Below, piece after piece: positions 1 through 8,310 of a DNA stretch of 23,414 nucleotides. The DNA is taken from the IMG/VR virus record IMGVR_UViG_3300013004_000193, positions 1 to 23,414 of that record; one strand, 5' to 3'. The stretch's first letter is position 1. Each line of letters opens with the position of its first letter. The notes beneath the pieces are model-generated. The model was given only the letters and a program-made list of their open reading frames with translations. It ran no database searches and was not told the DNA's origin. Source of the stretch: a virus. A program made the position numbers and the translations under genes.

Positions 1-1436
1 CTAGTTGGATCTGTGTACTTAATACGAATCTGGTCATTTCCTGTTGGTTGTTTAAGAACATCGAATGTAAAGTTAGCCGATCCCGATAGACCATTTTGAA
101 AAGTGGTAACATAAGAGAATGGCTCTTGAAAACCTCCAAAAGCTGCCCAATTGACAGTGGTATCTTTTACTCGTAAGAAAGCTGAATCAGTATAAGTGTC
201 ACCGGCTGAAGTAGATCCAGGAGTTTGATATTCACTTACCCAATCATATATGTTATCTATTGAATAGATGTTATTGGCTGTATCTTTTAAGTAACCAAAT
301 CTAGATCTTTGAGTTTCTTCCCATGTAAGAAGTCTTCCTGAATAAATTCCAGTTGTTCCTGATACAATATTAGGATAAACTTTAATTCCTTTGTCGTTAG
401 ATTGAATTTGATTCTCTGCTAATGTAGGATCTCCAACATTTGGTATAATCGGTGTTGGTGTTTGTGAGTTTTCTACAAATCTATCAGCATATAGCTTATC
501 TGGATCAATTGTAAATTGACCAAGTTCTTGCTCACTCACATACATACCAAAGTATCGGTAGAATTTATAATCTTCTTGTTCAGTATCATCGAACAAAAAT
601 TCCATGTTTATTAGATTTGCACAAACAACGGAATTTCTAGAGAAACCGAATGTGATAAAATCTTCCGATTCAACTACTGTCTTATCTGGTAAAACGTAAT
701 CAGTATTTATAGGTTCTGATTTTTTAGTAAATCCACCTTCATCTAGAGATATACCTTGCCAATATGTTAGATCACCTTCTTCTGGTGAAAAGTATAAAGG
801 CGATTCTGGAAATTCTGGATCGTTGACATGTCTACGTAAATAAGATCCAATATTGGTATTATCAGTTAGGTTAAATTGTGCAACGATTTTAGCCTTTTGA
901 ATATAATTAGAGAAAAATAGATCAGGGTTTTTGATGAGTTCATCTAAAGCAGGATCTGTATCTTTATCTACATTTGCATATTCAGAGGTATTAATGTTCT
1001 TTGTTACTGGACCGTCCATTCGGAAGATCACAAAATAATCGGGGATATTATCTCTTTCTAACCAAAGAGGAGCAAATACTGCGAATTCTTCTGGATATAG
1101 TTTAGAATTTTTAGGGTATGATCCTAGAGCATATGTAAAGTCTCTTTGAAATTTGTAACGATCTTTAACCGATATTGCACCATCTTCTTCATATACTTCA
1201 TATAGAAGATTTTTAGGGATGGTATCTCCTTGATTAAAAAATCTATGTAGATCCTGAGAATAATCGGTTTGTACCTCATATCCTTTATATAAAGAACTAC
1301 TCAAAATAGGATTCGAGTCAATGCTCTCCAAATAAAGTTTATCTGAAGAGTCTGCAACTAGCTTTACGTTAGTTGATAATCTAGGATTGGTTCTTATGAG
1401 ACCGAACGAGGTTCTCTTTAGTATCTTATTTGCCAT
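1..1436 (-). CDS. Partial virion structural protein (baseplate/fibre region), C terminus beyond window
   Basis: An open frame starts at the ATG at 1436-1434 and reads through 478 codons to the window edge without a stop, so it is truncated only by the window. The translation begins MANKILKRTSFGLIRTNPRL and contains no signal peptide or membrane segment. It is rich in Asp, Tyr, Ser and Thr, with segments such as FAPLWLERDNIPDYFVIFRM and YRYFGMYVSEQELGQFTID, a composition typical of large beta-rich tail or baseplate proteins. It is the last visible gene of the minus-strand series and lies 77 bp downstream of the Hint-containing gene, the longest gap in the window. I do not recognise a named family. 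The structural assignment rests on composition, length and position. Confidence 0.75.
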   Translation of the reverse strand, partial: MANKILKRTSFGLIRTNPRLSTNVKLVADSSDKLYLESIDSNPILSSSLYKGYEVQTDYSQDLHRFFNQGDTIPKNLLYEVYEEDGAISVKDRYKFQRDFTYALGSYPKNSKLYPEEFAVFAPLWLERDNIPDYFVIFRMDGPVTKNINTSEYANVDKDTDPALDELIKNPDLFFSNYIQKAKIVAQFNLTDNTNIGSYLRRHVNDPEFPESPLYFSPEEGDLTYWQGISLDEGGFTKKSEPINTDYVLPDKTVVESEDFITFGFSRNSVVCANLINMEFLFDDTEQEDYKFYRYFGMYVSEQELGQFTIDPDKLYADRFVENSQTPTPIIPNVGDPTLAENQIQSNDKGIKVYPNIVSGTTGIYSGRLLTWEETQRSRFGYLKDTANNIYSIDNIYDWVSEYQTPGSTSAGDTYTDSAFLRVKDTTVNWAAFGGFQEPFSYVTTFQNGLSGSANFTFDVLKQPTGNDQIRIKYTDPT

Positions 1437-1513
1437 ACAATATATTTATCCAATTGATTTAGATCATAGATATACACCACTTGTACATATCTAGTTCGAA
1501 ATTCTTAATCAAA

Positions 1514-4500
1514 TTACGATTGACCAGAATTAAAAGCTTGGGTAAGACTCTTAACCATCTTATTATGTGAAATTAATCCATTAGATATGTAGGTATGTGC
1601 ATCTTCAATCTCAAATTTAATTACGGTACCAATACCGATTGATTCGATTGATTCAATAACTTTATCACTTTCTAGACCTTTAATAACCATACCTTCAGTT
1701 AAGTTATAAGCTCTCATCCATTCTTCATTTGACATAAAGAATTGGTGAGTATCTGATACTTTAATAGAGGTTCCGTCAGTAAATGTAATATCAAATTTCT
1801 CTTGTTCGATAGGACTAGCTTCCATAACTCGGAACATACCGAATTCTTTTGTCTTCTCGTGCATTGTATAAATCATATCACCAACCTTAAGTTCTCCAGC
1901 AATTATCGATAGATCACGTGAGATAGAGATTGGGGTCATTGGGTCTGGACAACCTCCTCCACCACCAGACTTAATCGAATTAGCTAACGATTTAACTGCT
2001 GCCGGAGTTTTAGGGGTTGGAGCCGATATTACTTGACTAATACCAGTTCCTTTGATTTGTGTAACGGTTGGGTTAATGTTTTTAACCACATTAGTCAATG
2101 TATTAATTTGGGATTCGAATGTTGTTACCGGAAGAAGAGAACCAACAATAGAGTTAGAACGATATCTAGAAGTAAATTCAATATCAAATGAGAATCTTTG
2201 ATTTTCTTTTGGATTTGAGTATACATCGATTCCTATAGTTTTAGAATATTCAACATTAGCATTAGGTGAAGCGTTTAAAGATCCACCAATTTTACCCAAT
2301 CCAGAAGTTCCATAACCAAAATAGTCGGTCATACGATATTGATACGTGATAGGAATATTTAGAGCATTTGCTCCTCCAAATTGTACAGTCTTAACTGCAT
2401 CGAATCCACTACCATCAACCACAACATCTCCATGAGTATTTGGGTTAAGGAATAGATAAGCTCCACATGATCTAGGTCCTAATAAGAATTGGTCATTTTC
2501 AACAAATGCAACTTTAGAATATGTAGCACCAATTGCACCAGCTGAAGCTCCATTAAAATAAAGTGCGGTTTGTCTTCCGTATCCATAATTAGGAACTTGA
2601 ACTGGAGCAAAACGAGAGTTTCTTACCGATCCTTTAGTTATATTAAGTAGATTTGCGGTAGATCCAGCACAAGCGGTTTGCCAATCAATAATAGATGGAT
2701 GATCTCGATGAACTAGGATATCAGTATCATAGAATGTATTAATGATTGATGATGTTGACCCAACTACGAAAGATCCAGAAACTGTAGGTTTCCAAATAAA
2801 GTCAGATGTTGGTTGACCATTTGCCAGTGAAGTAATTGCACTTAATGCAGTTGTTCCAGCAAAGTACTCCATTTGATCCAGTGATGTTGCATATTGAGCA
2901 TTTGCATTAATGGTGGTTGATGGAATTCCACCACTACCGTATTGTAAGAATAAATCAGTTCTTACAACTCCATAAGTAGCACCACCAACGTTAGAGAATA
3001 ACTTGGTAATACCATCAATTGCTAAATATCTAGAATTAATATATTGACCTCTAACCTGAGCACTTTGTTCAGGTTGACGATTTATAATTCCATAACGATT
3101 AACATCTAATGTAGCAGGATTTGATAGAGCTAGAGGAACATAATCATAACGTCTTACTGTGTTGTAATCAGCATCGGTTGTTGAATATCCAGCACCGGTT
3201 GAGTATGATGCATTTGCAGGTTGGTATTTAGAACCCCAAATTCTTGCATACATTTCAAGAGGTGATGTATCAGCATTTTGTATTTGAACAAAATAATTCT
3301 TGGTGATAATAACACCTTTCTTAACGTTTAATCCGGCAACCTCATCTTTGTAATTACCGGCAAATATTTTAAGAGTTTTATTAGCCTCTACTGTATATTC
3401 GGTTCCTTGACTGTCAATAACTTTAACAACTAGTACACCTTTAGCAACTGTAATAAGAGCAGCAAGATTTTGTATTTGAGTTTGAAGGTCATTCAATTTA
3501 TCAAATAACGAAATGATATTATTTTCAGGAGTTAAGTAACCTGATGCAATATCAAATGAGTTATGCGCCCAATAGTTTTCACCTTGAGTAAATGATGTAG
3601 AAATGTGTTGTGGAACTCCATCTTGAATAAGAGCAAGTTCTAAATCTACTCTAACTTTATCTTGTTTAGCCTGTTCAACTATTTGATTTAAGCCTTGATC
3701 TACTTCTAGTTCTGAAGGAAAATCTACTTTAATTGTTTCACTGTATATAGATGTAGATGGTGATATTGGCCAACCTGCTTCAGAGATAGATTGAACTTTG
3801 AATTCAATGGCTTCTCCGGCTTGTATAGCAATATCAATTTGATTAATATTTACATAATCAGGGTTTTCAACATCTTCAACTACCCATTTTTGAGCACCGG
3901 TAGTAGGGTCTACTGCTCTCTTTCTTAACTCTGATTTATATTCAGTCCAAGTAGAGAAGGTACCTGTTCTTGGTTGACCGTTATTATCTGTGAATGGAAT
4001 TTGTTGTGGTGAATTAGCACTACCATTCTTTTGTAGATAACGATATTGAATATTAAATTGAACTACTTGTTGAGGACTAGTTCTATCCGATAATTTAGGT
4101 TGAGGCATCGGAAAGAAACCTCTAAGTCTGTACTTAGGATTGATATCTGAATTTGGGTCAGTTCCAATTTTAACAATCTCATTAACGGTGGTTGCATATA
4201 ATTGAGTTGCCGCATCTTTTTGCGTAATTAACGCATTAAGTTTATTTTCATCAACATCTCTTAAACGAGTTGTTGTATATTTAACCGTTTGTATCTTGGC
4301 TCTTAATTGATTAACTGATGCATCTAATGAAGCAATATCAGCCGATATACGTATCTTGTCTGCTTGTAGCTTTTTTAATTTTGCAGCCGGTGAAGTATCA
4401 GTTAAGTGATTATTGATTTGAACTACTTTGAAATCTGATGCAGTAAGTTTTGGTGCATCCGGGGTTAAACCAAAGATTGCTGGTGGAACTTTCTCTTTTG

Positions 4501-5674
4501 ACATTGAGTATAAAAAGGCACCAAAGTCAATTACTGAGTTTTTATAATAATCGGATAAGAAAACCGTATTTCCGGTAGTGTTATCGATGATGGTTAATTC
4601 ATTTGTATAAAACGATGAACCCGGAGACCAATTGATTGCTTCTAATTTAGAATCTGGATCGATAGCTTTAATAAATACTACACAGTTTTCGTTGAATCCA
4701 ACATTAAGGTTGATACTGATACTCGAAACATCTTCAGTATAAAACGAAAGAACATTAGCACCAATAGCAACTGGATCAAATCCTTCAATTAATTTAAGAG
4801 CAACTTTACGTTGACCTCCATCGATAGATGTTATTTCGTAACGAGTATTTCTTCTTCCATTATTTACCACTAAGAAGTCACCAATCTTAAGAGATTGAGT
4901 ATCTAGGTAAGGAGAATTAGAATCATTATAAAATAGGTTATCTAATTGAACAATAATTTGACGATTTTGTATAGTCACTCCGTCAACTACTGATGAAGTG
5001 GTAGAATCAGCAACATCTAAAACAGAAAAATCTCCATAGAAACGAACGGATCTCGGTGGAACATCAATTACATCTTTATCTAGGAAATAAGAAATATTGT
5101 AATCAATTAGGATTTTTACAAAATCATCATAATTGATATCTGATCTTCCTTTAAGTCTCTGTTCGAATACTTGAGTTTTTTCATAAGTATCAAGGTTTAA
5201 GATATATCGAGCAACATCAACATTTTCCGTGTTGAATTTAACTTGATTGGTTAGATCATATGTTACATACATTAAAGGATTAAGAAAAGATTCAAAGAAC
5301 CAATTTTCTTTAGTGGCAAATGTAGTCGGATTCGATACCGATTGAATAGTTGCCGCTTCCTTTTTAAGTTCACTAACTAAAATTTTTCTAAATGAACCAT
5401 CTGACAATTGAACATTCGATGCAGATTCACCAACACCAGAAAGTGCTTCCACATTTTTAGATAATGCAGAGATTTGTTCTTTCATTGAACCGAAAGAAGG
5501 AACCTTAACGGTTTTAAATGAACCACGATTTTCTGGATCGAGCACAAGTATTTCAACGGTATCTGATTTAGAAGAAACTACCTCAGATAGTTTACTCATA
5601 ATCTCGTAACCGTTATTTTGTAGTGCCAATAGGTCACTAAGGAGGGTTGTCAGTGTATATTTAGTTTCGCTCAT
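1514..5674 (-). CDS. Large tail fibre/outer baseplate protein with FN3-like region and C-terminal intein-like Hint domain
   Basis: This is a 1386-aa protein. The N-terminal ~130 residues are mostly helical. Residues about 430-505 form a predicted coiled coil (heptad-like Leu/Ile spacing, Lys/Asp rich). Residues about 535-655 resemble a fibronectin type III-like region, with IEFKVQSISEAGWPISPST near 623-641, as in phage host-specificity proteins. A long Ser/Thr/Gly/Asn/Tyr-rich beta region follows. A poly-Gly run (1237-1241) then leads directly into an intein-like Hint domain (1242-1371) and a 15-residue tail. The ATG is 1 bp from the stop of the upstream 681-aa gene, implying co-transcription and possible translational coupling. 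The leader has no Shine-Dalgarno. Family knowledge: large phage fibre or baseplate proteins combine such modules. Inference: this is a host-contact or outer-baseplate component that is processed at its C terminus. The exact T4 counterpart is not recognised. Confidence 0.8.
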   Translation of the reverse strand: MSETKYTLTTLLSDLLALQNNGYEIMSKLSEVVSSKSDTVEILVLDPENRGSFKTVKVPSFGSMKEQISALSKNVEALSGVGESASNVQLSDGSFRKILVSELKKEAATIQSVSNPTTFATKENWFFESFLNPLMYVTYDLTNQVKFNTENVDVARYILNLDTYEKTQVFEQRLKGRSDINYDDFVKILIDYNISYFLDKDVIDVPPRSVRFYGDFSVLDVADSTTSSVVDGVTIQNRQIIVQLDNLFYNDSNSPYLDTQSLKIGDFLVVNNGRRNTRYEITSIDGGQRKVALKLIEGFDPVAIGANVLSFYTEDVSSISINLNVGFNENCVVFIKAIDPDSKLEAINWSPGSSFYTNELTIIDNTTGNTVFLSDYYKNSVIDFGAFLYSMSKEKVPPAIFGLTPDAPKLTASDFKVVQINNHLTDTSPAAKLKKLQADKIRISADIASLDASVNQLRAKIQTVKYTTTRLRDVDENKLNALITQKDAATQLYATTVNEIVKIGTDPNSDINPKYRLRGFFPMPQPKLSDRTSPQQVVQFNIQYRYLQKNGSANSPQQIPFTDNNGQPRTGTFSTWTEYKSELRKRAVDPTTGAQKWVVEDVENPDYVNINQIDIAIQAGEAIEFKVQSISEAGWPISPSTSIYSETIKVDFPSELEVDQGLNQIVEQAKQDKVRVDLELALIQDGVPQHISTSFTQGENYWAHNSFDIASGYLTPENNIISLFDKLNDLQTQIQNLAALITVAKGVLVVKVIDSQGTEYTVEANKTLKIFAGNYKDEVAGLNVKKGVIITKNYFVQIQNADTSPLEMYARIWGSKYQPANASYSTGAGYSTTDADYNTVRRYDYVPLALSNPATLDVNRYGIINRQPEQSAQVRGQYINSRYLAIDGITKLFSNVGGATYGVVRTDLFLQYGSGGIPSTTINANAQYATSLDQMEYFAGTTALSAITSLANGQPTSDFIWKPTVSGSFVVGSTSSIINTFYDTDILVHRDHPSIIDWQTACAGSTANLLNITKGSVRNSRFAPVQVPNYGYGRQTALYFNGASAGAIGATYSKVAFVENDQFLLGPRSCGAYLFLNPNTHGDVVVDGSGFDAVKTVQFGGANALNIPITYQYRMTDYFGYGTSGLGKIGGSLNASPNANVEYSKTIGIDVYSNPKENQRFSFDIEFTSRYRSNSIVGSLLPVTTFESQINTLTNVVKNINPTVTQIKGTGISQVISAPTPKTPAAVKSLANSIKSGGGGGCPDPMTPISISRDLSIIAGELKVGDMIYTMHEKTKEFGMFRVMEASPIEQEKFDITFTDGTSIKVSDTHQFFMSNEEWMRAYNLTEGMVIKGLESDKVIESIESIGIGTVIKFEIEDAHTYISNGLISHNKMVKSLTQAFNSGQS
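1562..1951 (-). other. Intein-like (Hint/BIL-type) autoprocessing domain, residues 1242-1371 of the 1386-aa protein
   Basis: The domain starts with Cys1242 directly after five glycines (CPDPMTPIS fits the C-x4-T-x-I pattern of intein block A). It contains a block-B-like SDTH (S-x-x-H in place of T-x-x-H) and ends with a clear F/G block, EDAHTYISNGLISHN. The terminal His1370-Asn1371 pair is the one needed for Asn cyclisation. At 130 residues there is no room for a homing endonuclease. The residue after Asn is Lys, not Cys, Ser or Thr, so ordinary protein splicing lacks its +1 nucleophile. This is the hallmark of bacterial intein-like (BIL) domains, which cleave rather than splice. Inference: cleavage at Cys1242 and/or Asn1371 releases the Hint domain and the tail KMVKSLTQAFNSGQS. 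Confidence 0.85.
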
Positions 5675-5675
5675 T

Positions 5676-7721
5676 TTATCTTAATATGTCTAATTCGAAA
5701 TTGAAACCACTATCATCGGTACAAGTAATTTCAATTATTGGTTTTGATGATAATAGCTCAGAAGAAAGTAAAGTGTAGATTATTTTTCCATAAGATCCAT
5801 TTCCTAGAATATTAGCCGCATCAGTTCTGAATACGATGTTATATCCACCAGTAGCAATTGGATCTCCAAATACCAATCTAAACGTTTGTCCTTTTTTCCA
5901 TTTAACAGCACTATCGTCTATATTTATATAGAGAGAATCCTGAAATGTTTCAATTCCTGTACTAGGATTAGCATTTGTATTTTTTTGTTTGAAATAATTG
6001 GTGAATGTACCTAGAGTCAATACGTTTCCATTTGTTGTTGCCGCAACTACTCTTCCATTATTTACATTCGTTTGTAATTGACCAGAATCATTCTTACAGA
6101 TAACAAAATTATCATAATTCTGTTTTCTGTTTGTAATCTTTATTTGATTAGGAACTGATTTGTCAAGTAGAATACCTGGACCTGGCATAAATGTTCCTAG
6201 ATCGTAGGTTAAACTTATACTCGTTCTTCCTGAAAGAATGTTATTGACATCTTCTGCATTTTTATTGATAAGATCTAATAAAGCAGTTTCATTAGCAAAA
6301 GATAATCTTGCATTATTAAGTTGTCTTTCTAATAAAGAAACTCTTTGAGAAAGAAGATCTAATCCTCCTTGAGAATATGCAATATTCTTTAAGTTTACAA
6401 TTTCGGTTCTAATTTCTGCCACATCATTTCTTTGACGTAAGAACATTTCACCGGCTTCTTGTAATCTAACAGAAGCATCGATAAACAAGTCCATTGAGAA
6501 TGTATTGTAATCGTTGATTATCGTTTCAACTCCAACATTATCAGCAGATGTATCAAATTTCAAATTTAATTTCAATCCATAAGAGTTACCATTTAATTTG
6601 GTAATAGGATTTGGTTTGTATTTATCGAATCTCTTTAAATATGAGAAGCTAGAAGATGCATTAGTATAATCATCCAGGAATAAAATTCCATAAAGGTTTC
6701 TCGCTCTAACCGTTGGATTTGATGCTTGATAAACATCATAATAAACAAGTACAGCGTTAAATGAGAAGTCACCAGCAGCACCACTAGCATTCCATTCAGG
6801 AATGATGTTAATACCTGGATCGTCAACGATTGGACGATATGAAGAAGCCTCAAAATCTAGTAAAGCACCATCCATATTTGAGATGAGTACTGGTTTAGAA
6901 CTTCCACCAGATATTGTAGCAAATCCAGATGAATTAGATACAAGTCCAAATGTTGCACCAGTTGCATAGTAATCACCAAGATCACTATCATAATATGCTC
7001 TTAAATCTAATCCACTAGGTGAAGTAGACCCAGAATCACGACCATCAATATATGGATTTCCATTAGACCAAATTCCTCCTGGGAAGTAATTATAATCTTG
7101 GAAGGTTTTAAATAGCGCATATGGAGTATTACCATGTTGAGTAGGCACATTCAAATAAATTTCTGAATATGAATGTCCATCTCTTGATACGTTATTGATA
7201 ATGTCTATATCACCCAAGTATTTAACAACTCGATTATACACAGCTGAAGGATCTTCTTCAGTGTATCTTGTTCCGGCAGAACTTTCAGATGCAGTTGCAT
7301 TCCTGAAACGAATAGCATTTACTTGAGCTAACCATTTCCAAAATATTCTTTCAGAAACTGTGTATAACTCAGATTGATTATAACCTCTGGCTAATGTATT
7401 AGTTCCTTCAAGAACTAATTGTTCAAAGTTAAGAGTATAATTTTGCAGAGATTCTGCAAGATTGATATTATCATCAATTGAAAGAGTAGCCACCGAAGAA
7501 GTTCCACCTCCTGCAACAGACCCAATCCCTTCCCATACGAGATAATTTTCTCGGTTAGCAGATGGAGTTCTTACATCCGGGATATCAAGAAGAGCATATT
7601 TCGAAAATACAAAACGTGTATCATCATCCGTAAAGGTTTTTGATATGTCTTCAGCAGAAGATGTGAATGTATAGAATGTTCCTCCTTGTACCCTAAGTGG
7701 ACTTAATAAAGGTGTAGCCAT
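5676..7721 (-). CDS. Tail/baseplate structural protein with central coiled coil
   Basis: This is a 681-aa protein, mostly beta-type sequence rich in Asn, Ser, Tyr and Gly. It has one clear helical stretch at about residues 425-500, with heptad-like Leu/Ile spacing (for example LLSQRVSLLERQLNNARL). This fits a trimeric coiled-coil stalk between two globular beta regions. A compact C-terminal beta domain follows, ending FNFELDILR. There is no signal peptide, membrane segment or enzymatic motif. The gene starts at an ATG with an AT-only leader and ends 1 bp before the start of the 1386-aa gene. Its position between the gp7-like and fibre genes suggests an outer wedge or fibre-attachment role, where T4 has gp8 to gp12. 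I cannot match it to one of those, and this role is inferred from context only. Confidence 0.7.
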   Translation of the reverse strand: MATPLLSPLRVQGGTFYTFTSSAEDISKTFTDDDTRFVFSKYALLDIPDVRTPSANRENYLVWEGIGSVAGGGTSSVATLSIDDNINLAESLQNYTLNFEQLVLEGTNTLARGYNQSELYTVSERIFWKWLAQVNAIRFRNATASESSAGTRYTEEDPSAVYNRVVKYLGDIDIINNVSRDGHSYSEIYLNVPTQHGNTPYALFKTFQDYNYFPGGIWSNGNPYIDGRDSGSTSPSGLDLRAYYDSDLGDYYATGATFGLVSNSSGFATISGGSSKPVLISNMDGALLDFEASSYRPIVDDPGINIIPEWNASGAAGDFSFNAVLVYYDVYQASNPTVRARNLYGILFLDDYTNASSSFSYLKRFDKYKPNPITKLNGNSYGLKLNLKFDTSADNVGVETIINDYNTFSMDLFIDASVRLQEAGEMFLRQRNDVAEIRTEIVNLKNIAYSQGGLDLLSQRVSLLERQLNNARLSFANETALLDLINKNAEDVNNILSGRTSISLTYDLGTFMPGPGILLDKSVPNQIKITNRKQNYDNFVICKNDSGQLQTNVNNGRVVAATTNGNVLTLGTFTNYFKQKNTNANPSTGIETFQDSLYINIDDSAVKWKKGQTFRLVFGDPIATGGYNIVFRTDAANILGNGSYGKIIYTLLSSELLSSKPIIEITCTDDSGFNFELDILR

Positions 7722-7737
7722 TAAATGTTATGTTTTA

Positions 7738-8307
7738 TTATATTGCTGTACCTAAGGTAAGCGGTTTCCATGTTCCAGTAACTCCTGATTGTGTACATAT
7801 TACAGGATAGCAACTAGCACCAGTAACAACATTTACTACTGCACCAATTTGTGGGAATTGAATGTCTTTAATGGTTGCAAGAGTCAAACGAGGAAGAATC
7901 ATAGCACCAACCGGGCCAGTTCCACCAGTTCCAGCAGTACCAGAGAAGTTAATTACCGGGATAGTTCCTGATACACTAGCAAAGTTACGAGCAATTTTCT
8001 CGAAACGTACATTTGATCCTGAACCTAATTCGATATAACCACCTGAAATTACATTTCCATTGTTTACATTAACACTTCCGGTAATAACGGTAATACCTCC
8101 ACCAGTTGATCCTCTAACAATTAAATCTTCGGTCTCGATATCATTGTCACTTCCATAAGCAGAGTTATTAATCTTACCAGTTGAAATGTCGATAATAGCA
8201 AGTACAGAGTTTAACGCATCAGTAATTGTTGAAAAGTTATCGTTAATCGTGATTCTAGATGACGATAGTGCATCTGTTCCGTTAAGTGAGGTTATTGAAA
8301 TACTCAT
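7738..8307 (-). CDS. Short tail-fibre-like protein
   Basis: This is a 189-aa protein with a fibre-like arrangement. The N-terminal helix (SSSRITINDNFSTITDAL, residues about 15-32) resembles trimerising or adhesion segments. A Gly/Val/Asn-rich repetitive beta region follows (about 65-120, with ITVITGSVNVNNGNVISGG). Then comes a GTAGTGGTGPVG linker (about 125-136) and a small C-terminal domain with LPRLTLATIKDIQFPQIGAV and TGTWKPL. Such tips are common in phage fibre and decoration proteins. It lies 3 bp after the stop of the gp7-like gene and 16 bp before the 681-aa gene. The start is an ATG behind the leader AAAAATTGTATAAAAA, with no Shine-Dalgarno. The protein is much shorter than long tail fibres, so it may be a short fibre, a fibre tip or a baseplate-decorating protein. 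No intramolecular chaperone is seen. Confidence 0.7.
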   Translation of the reverse strand: MSISITSLNGTDALSSSRITINDNFSTITDALNSVLAIIDISTGKINNSAYGSDNDIETEDLIVRGSTGGGITVITGSVNVNNGNVISGGYIELGSGSNVRFEKIARNFASVSGTIPVINFSGTAGTGGTGPVGAMILPRLTLATIKDIQFPQIGAVVNVVTGASCYPVICTQSGVTGTWKPLTLGTAI

Positions 8308-8310
8308 TTT

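Noticed and set aside
1443-1450. GATAAATA upstream of the left-edge gene as a late promoter
   Set aside because: It ends only 6 nt before the ATG, leaving almost no leader, and has one mismatch to the T4 consensus.
1562-1951. Hint domain as a splicing intein with homing endonuclease
   Set aside because: The domain is only 130 residues with no endonuclease insert, and the +1 residue is Lys, so normal splicing is not expected.
5921-5928. Exact TATAAATA (T4 late promoter consensus) on the minus strand
   Set aside because: It lies inside the 681-aa coding sequence and simply encodes Tyr-Ile-Asn; such octamers are expected by chance in AT-rich DNA.
6635-6853. Minus-strand 72-codon frame inside the 681-aa gene
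   Set aside because: An out-of-frame shadow with low-complexity hydrophobic content and no supporting leader.
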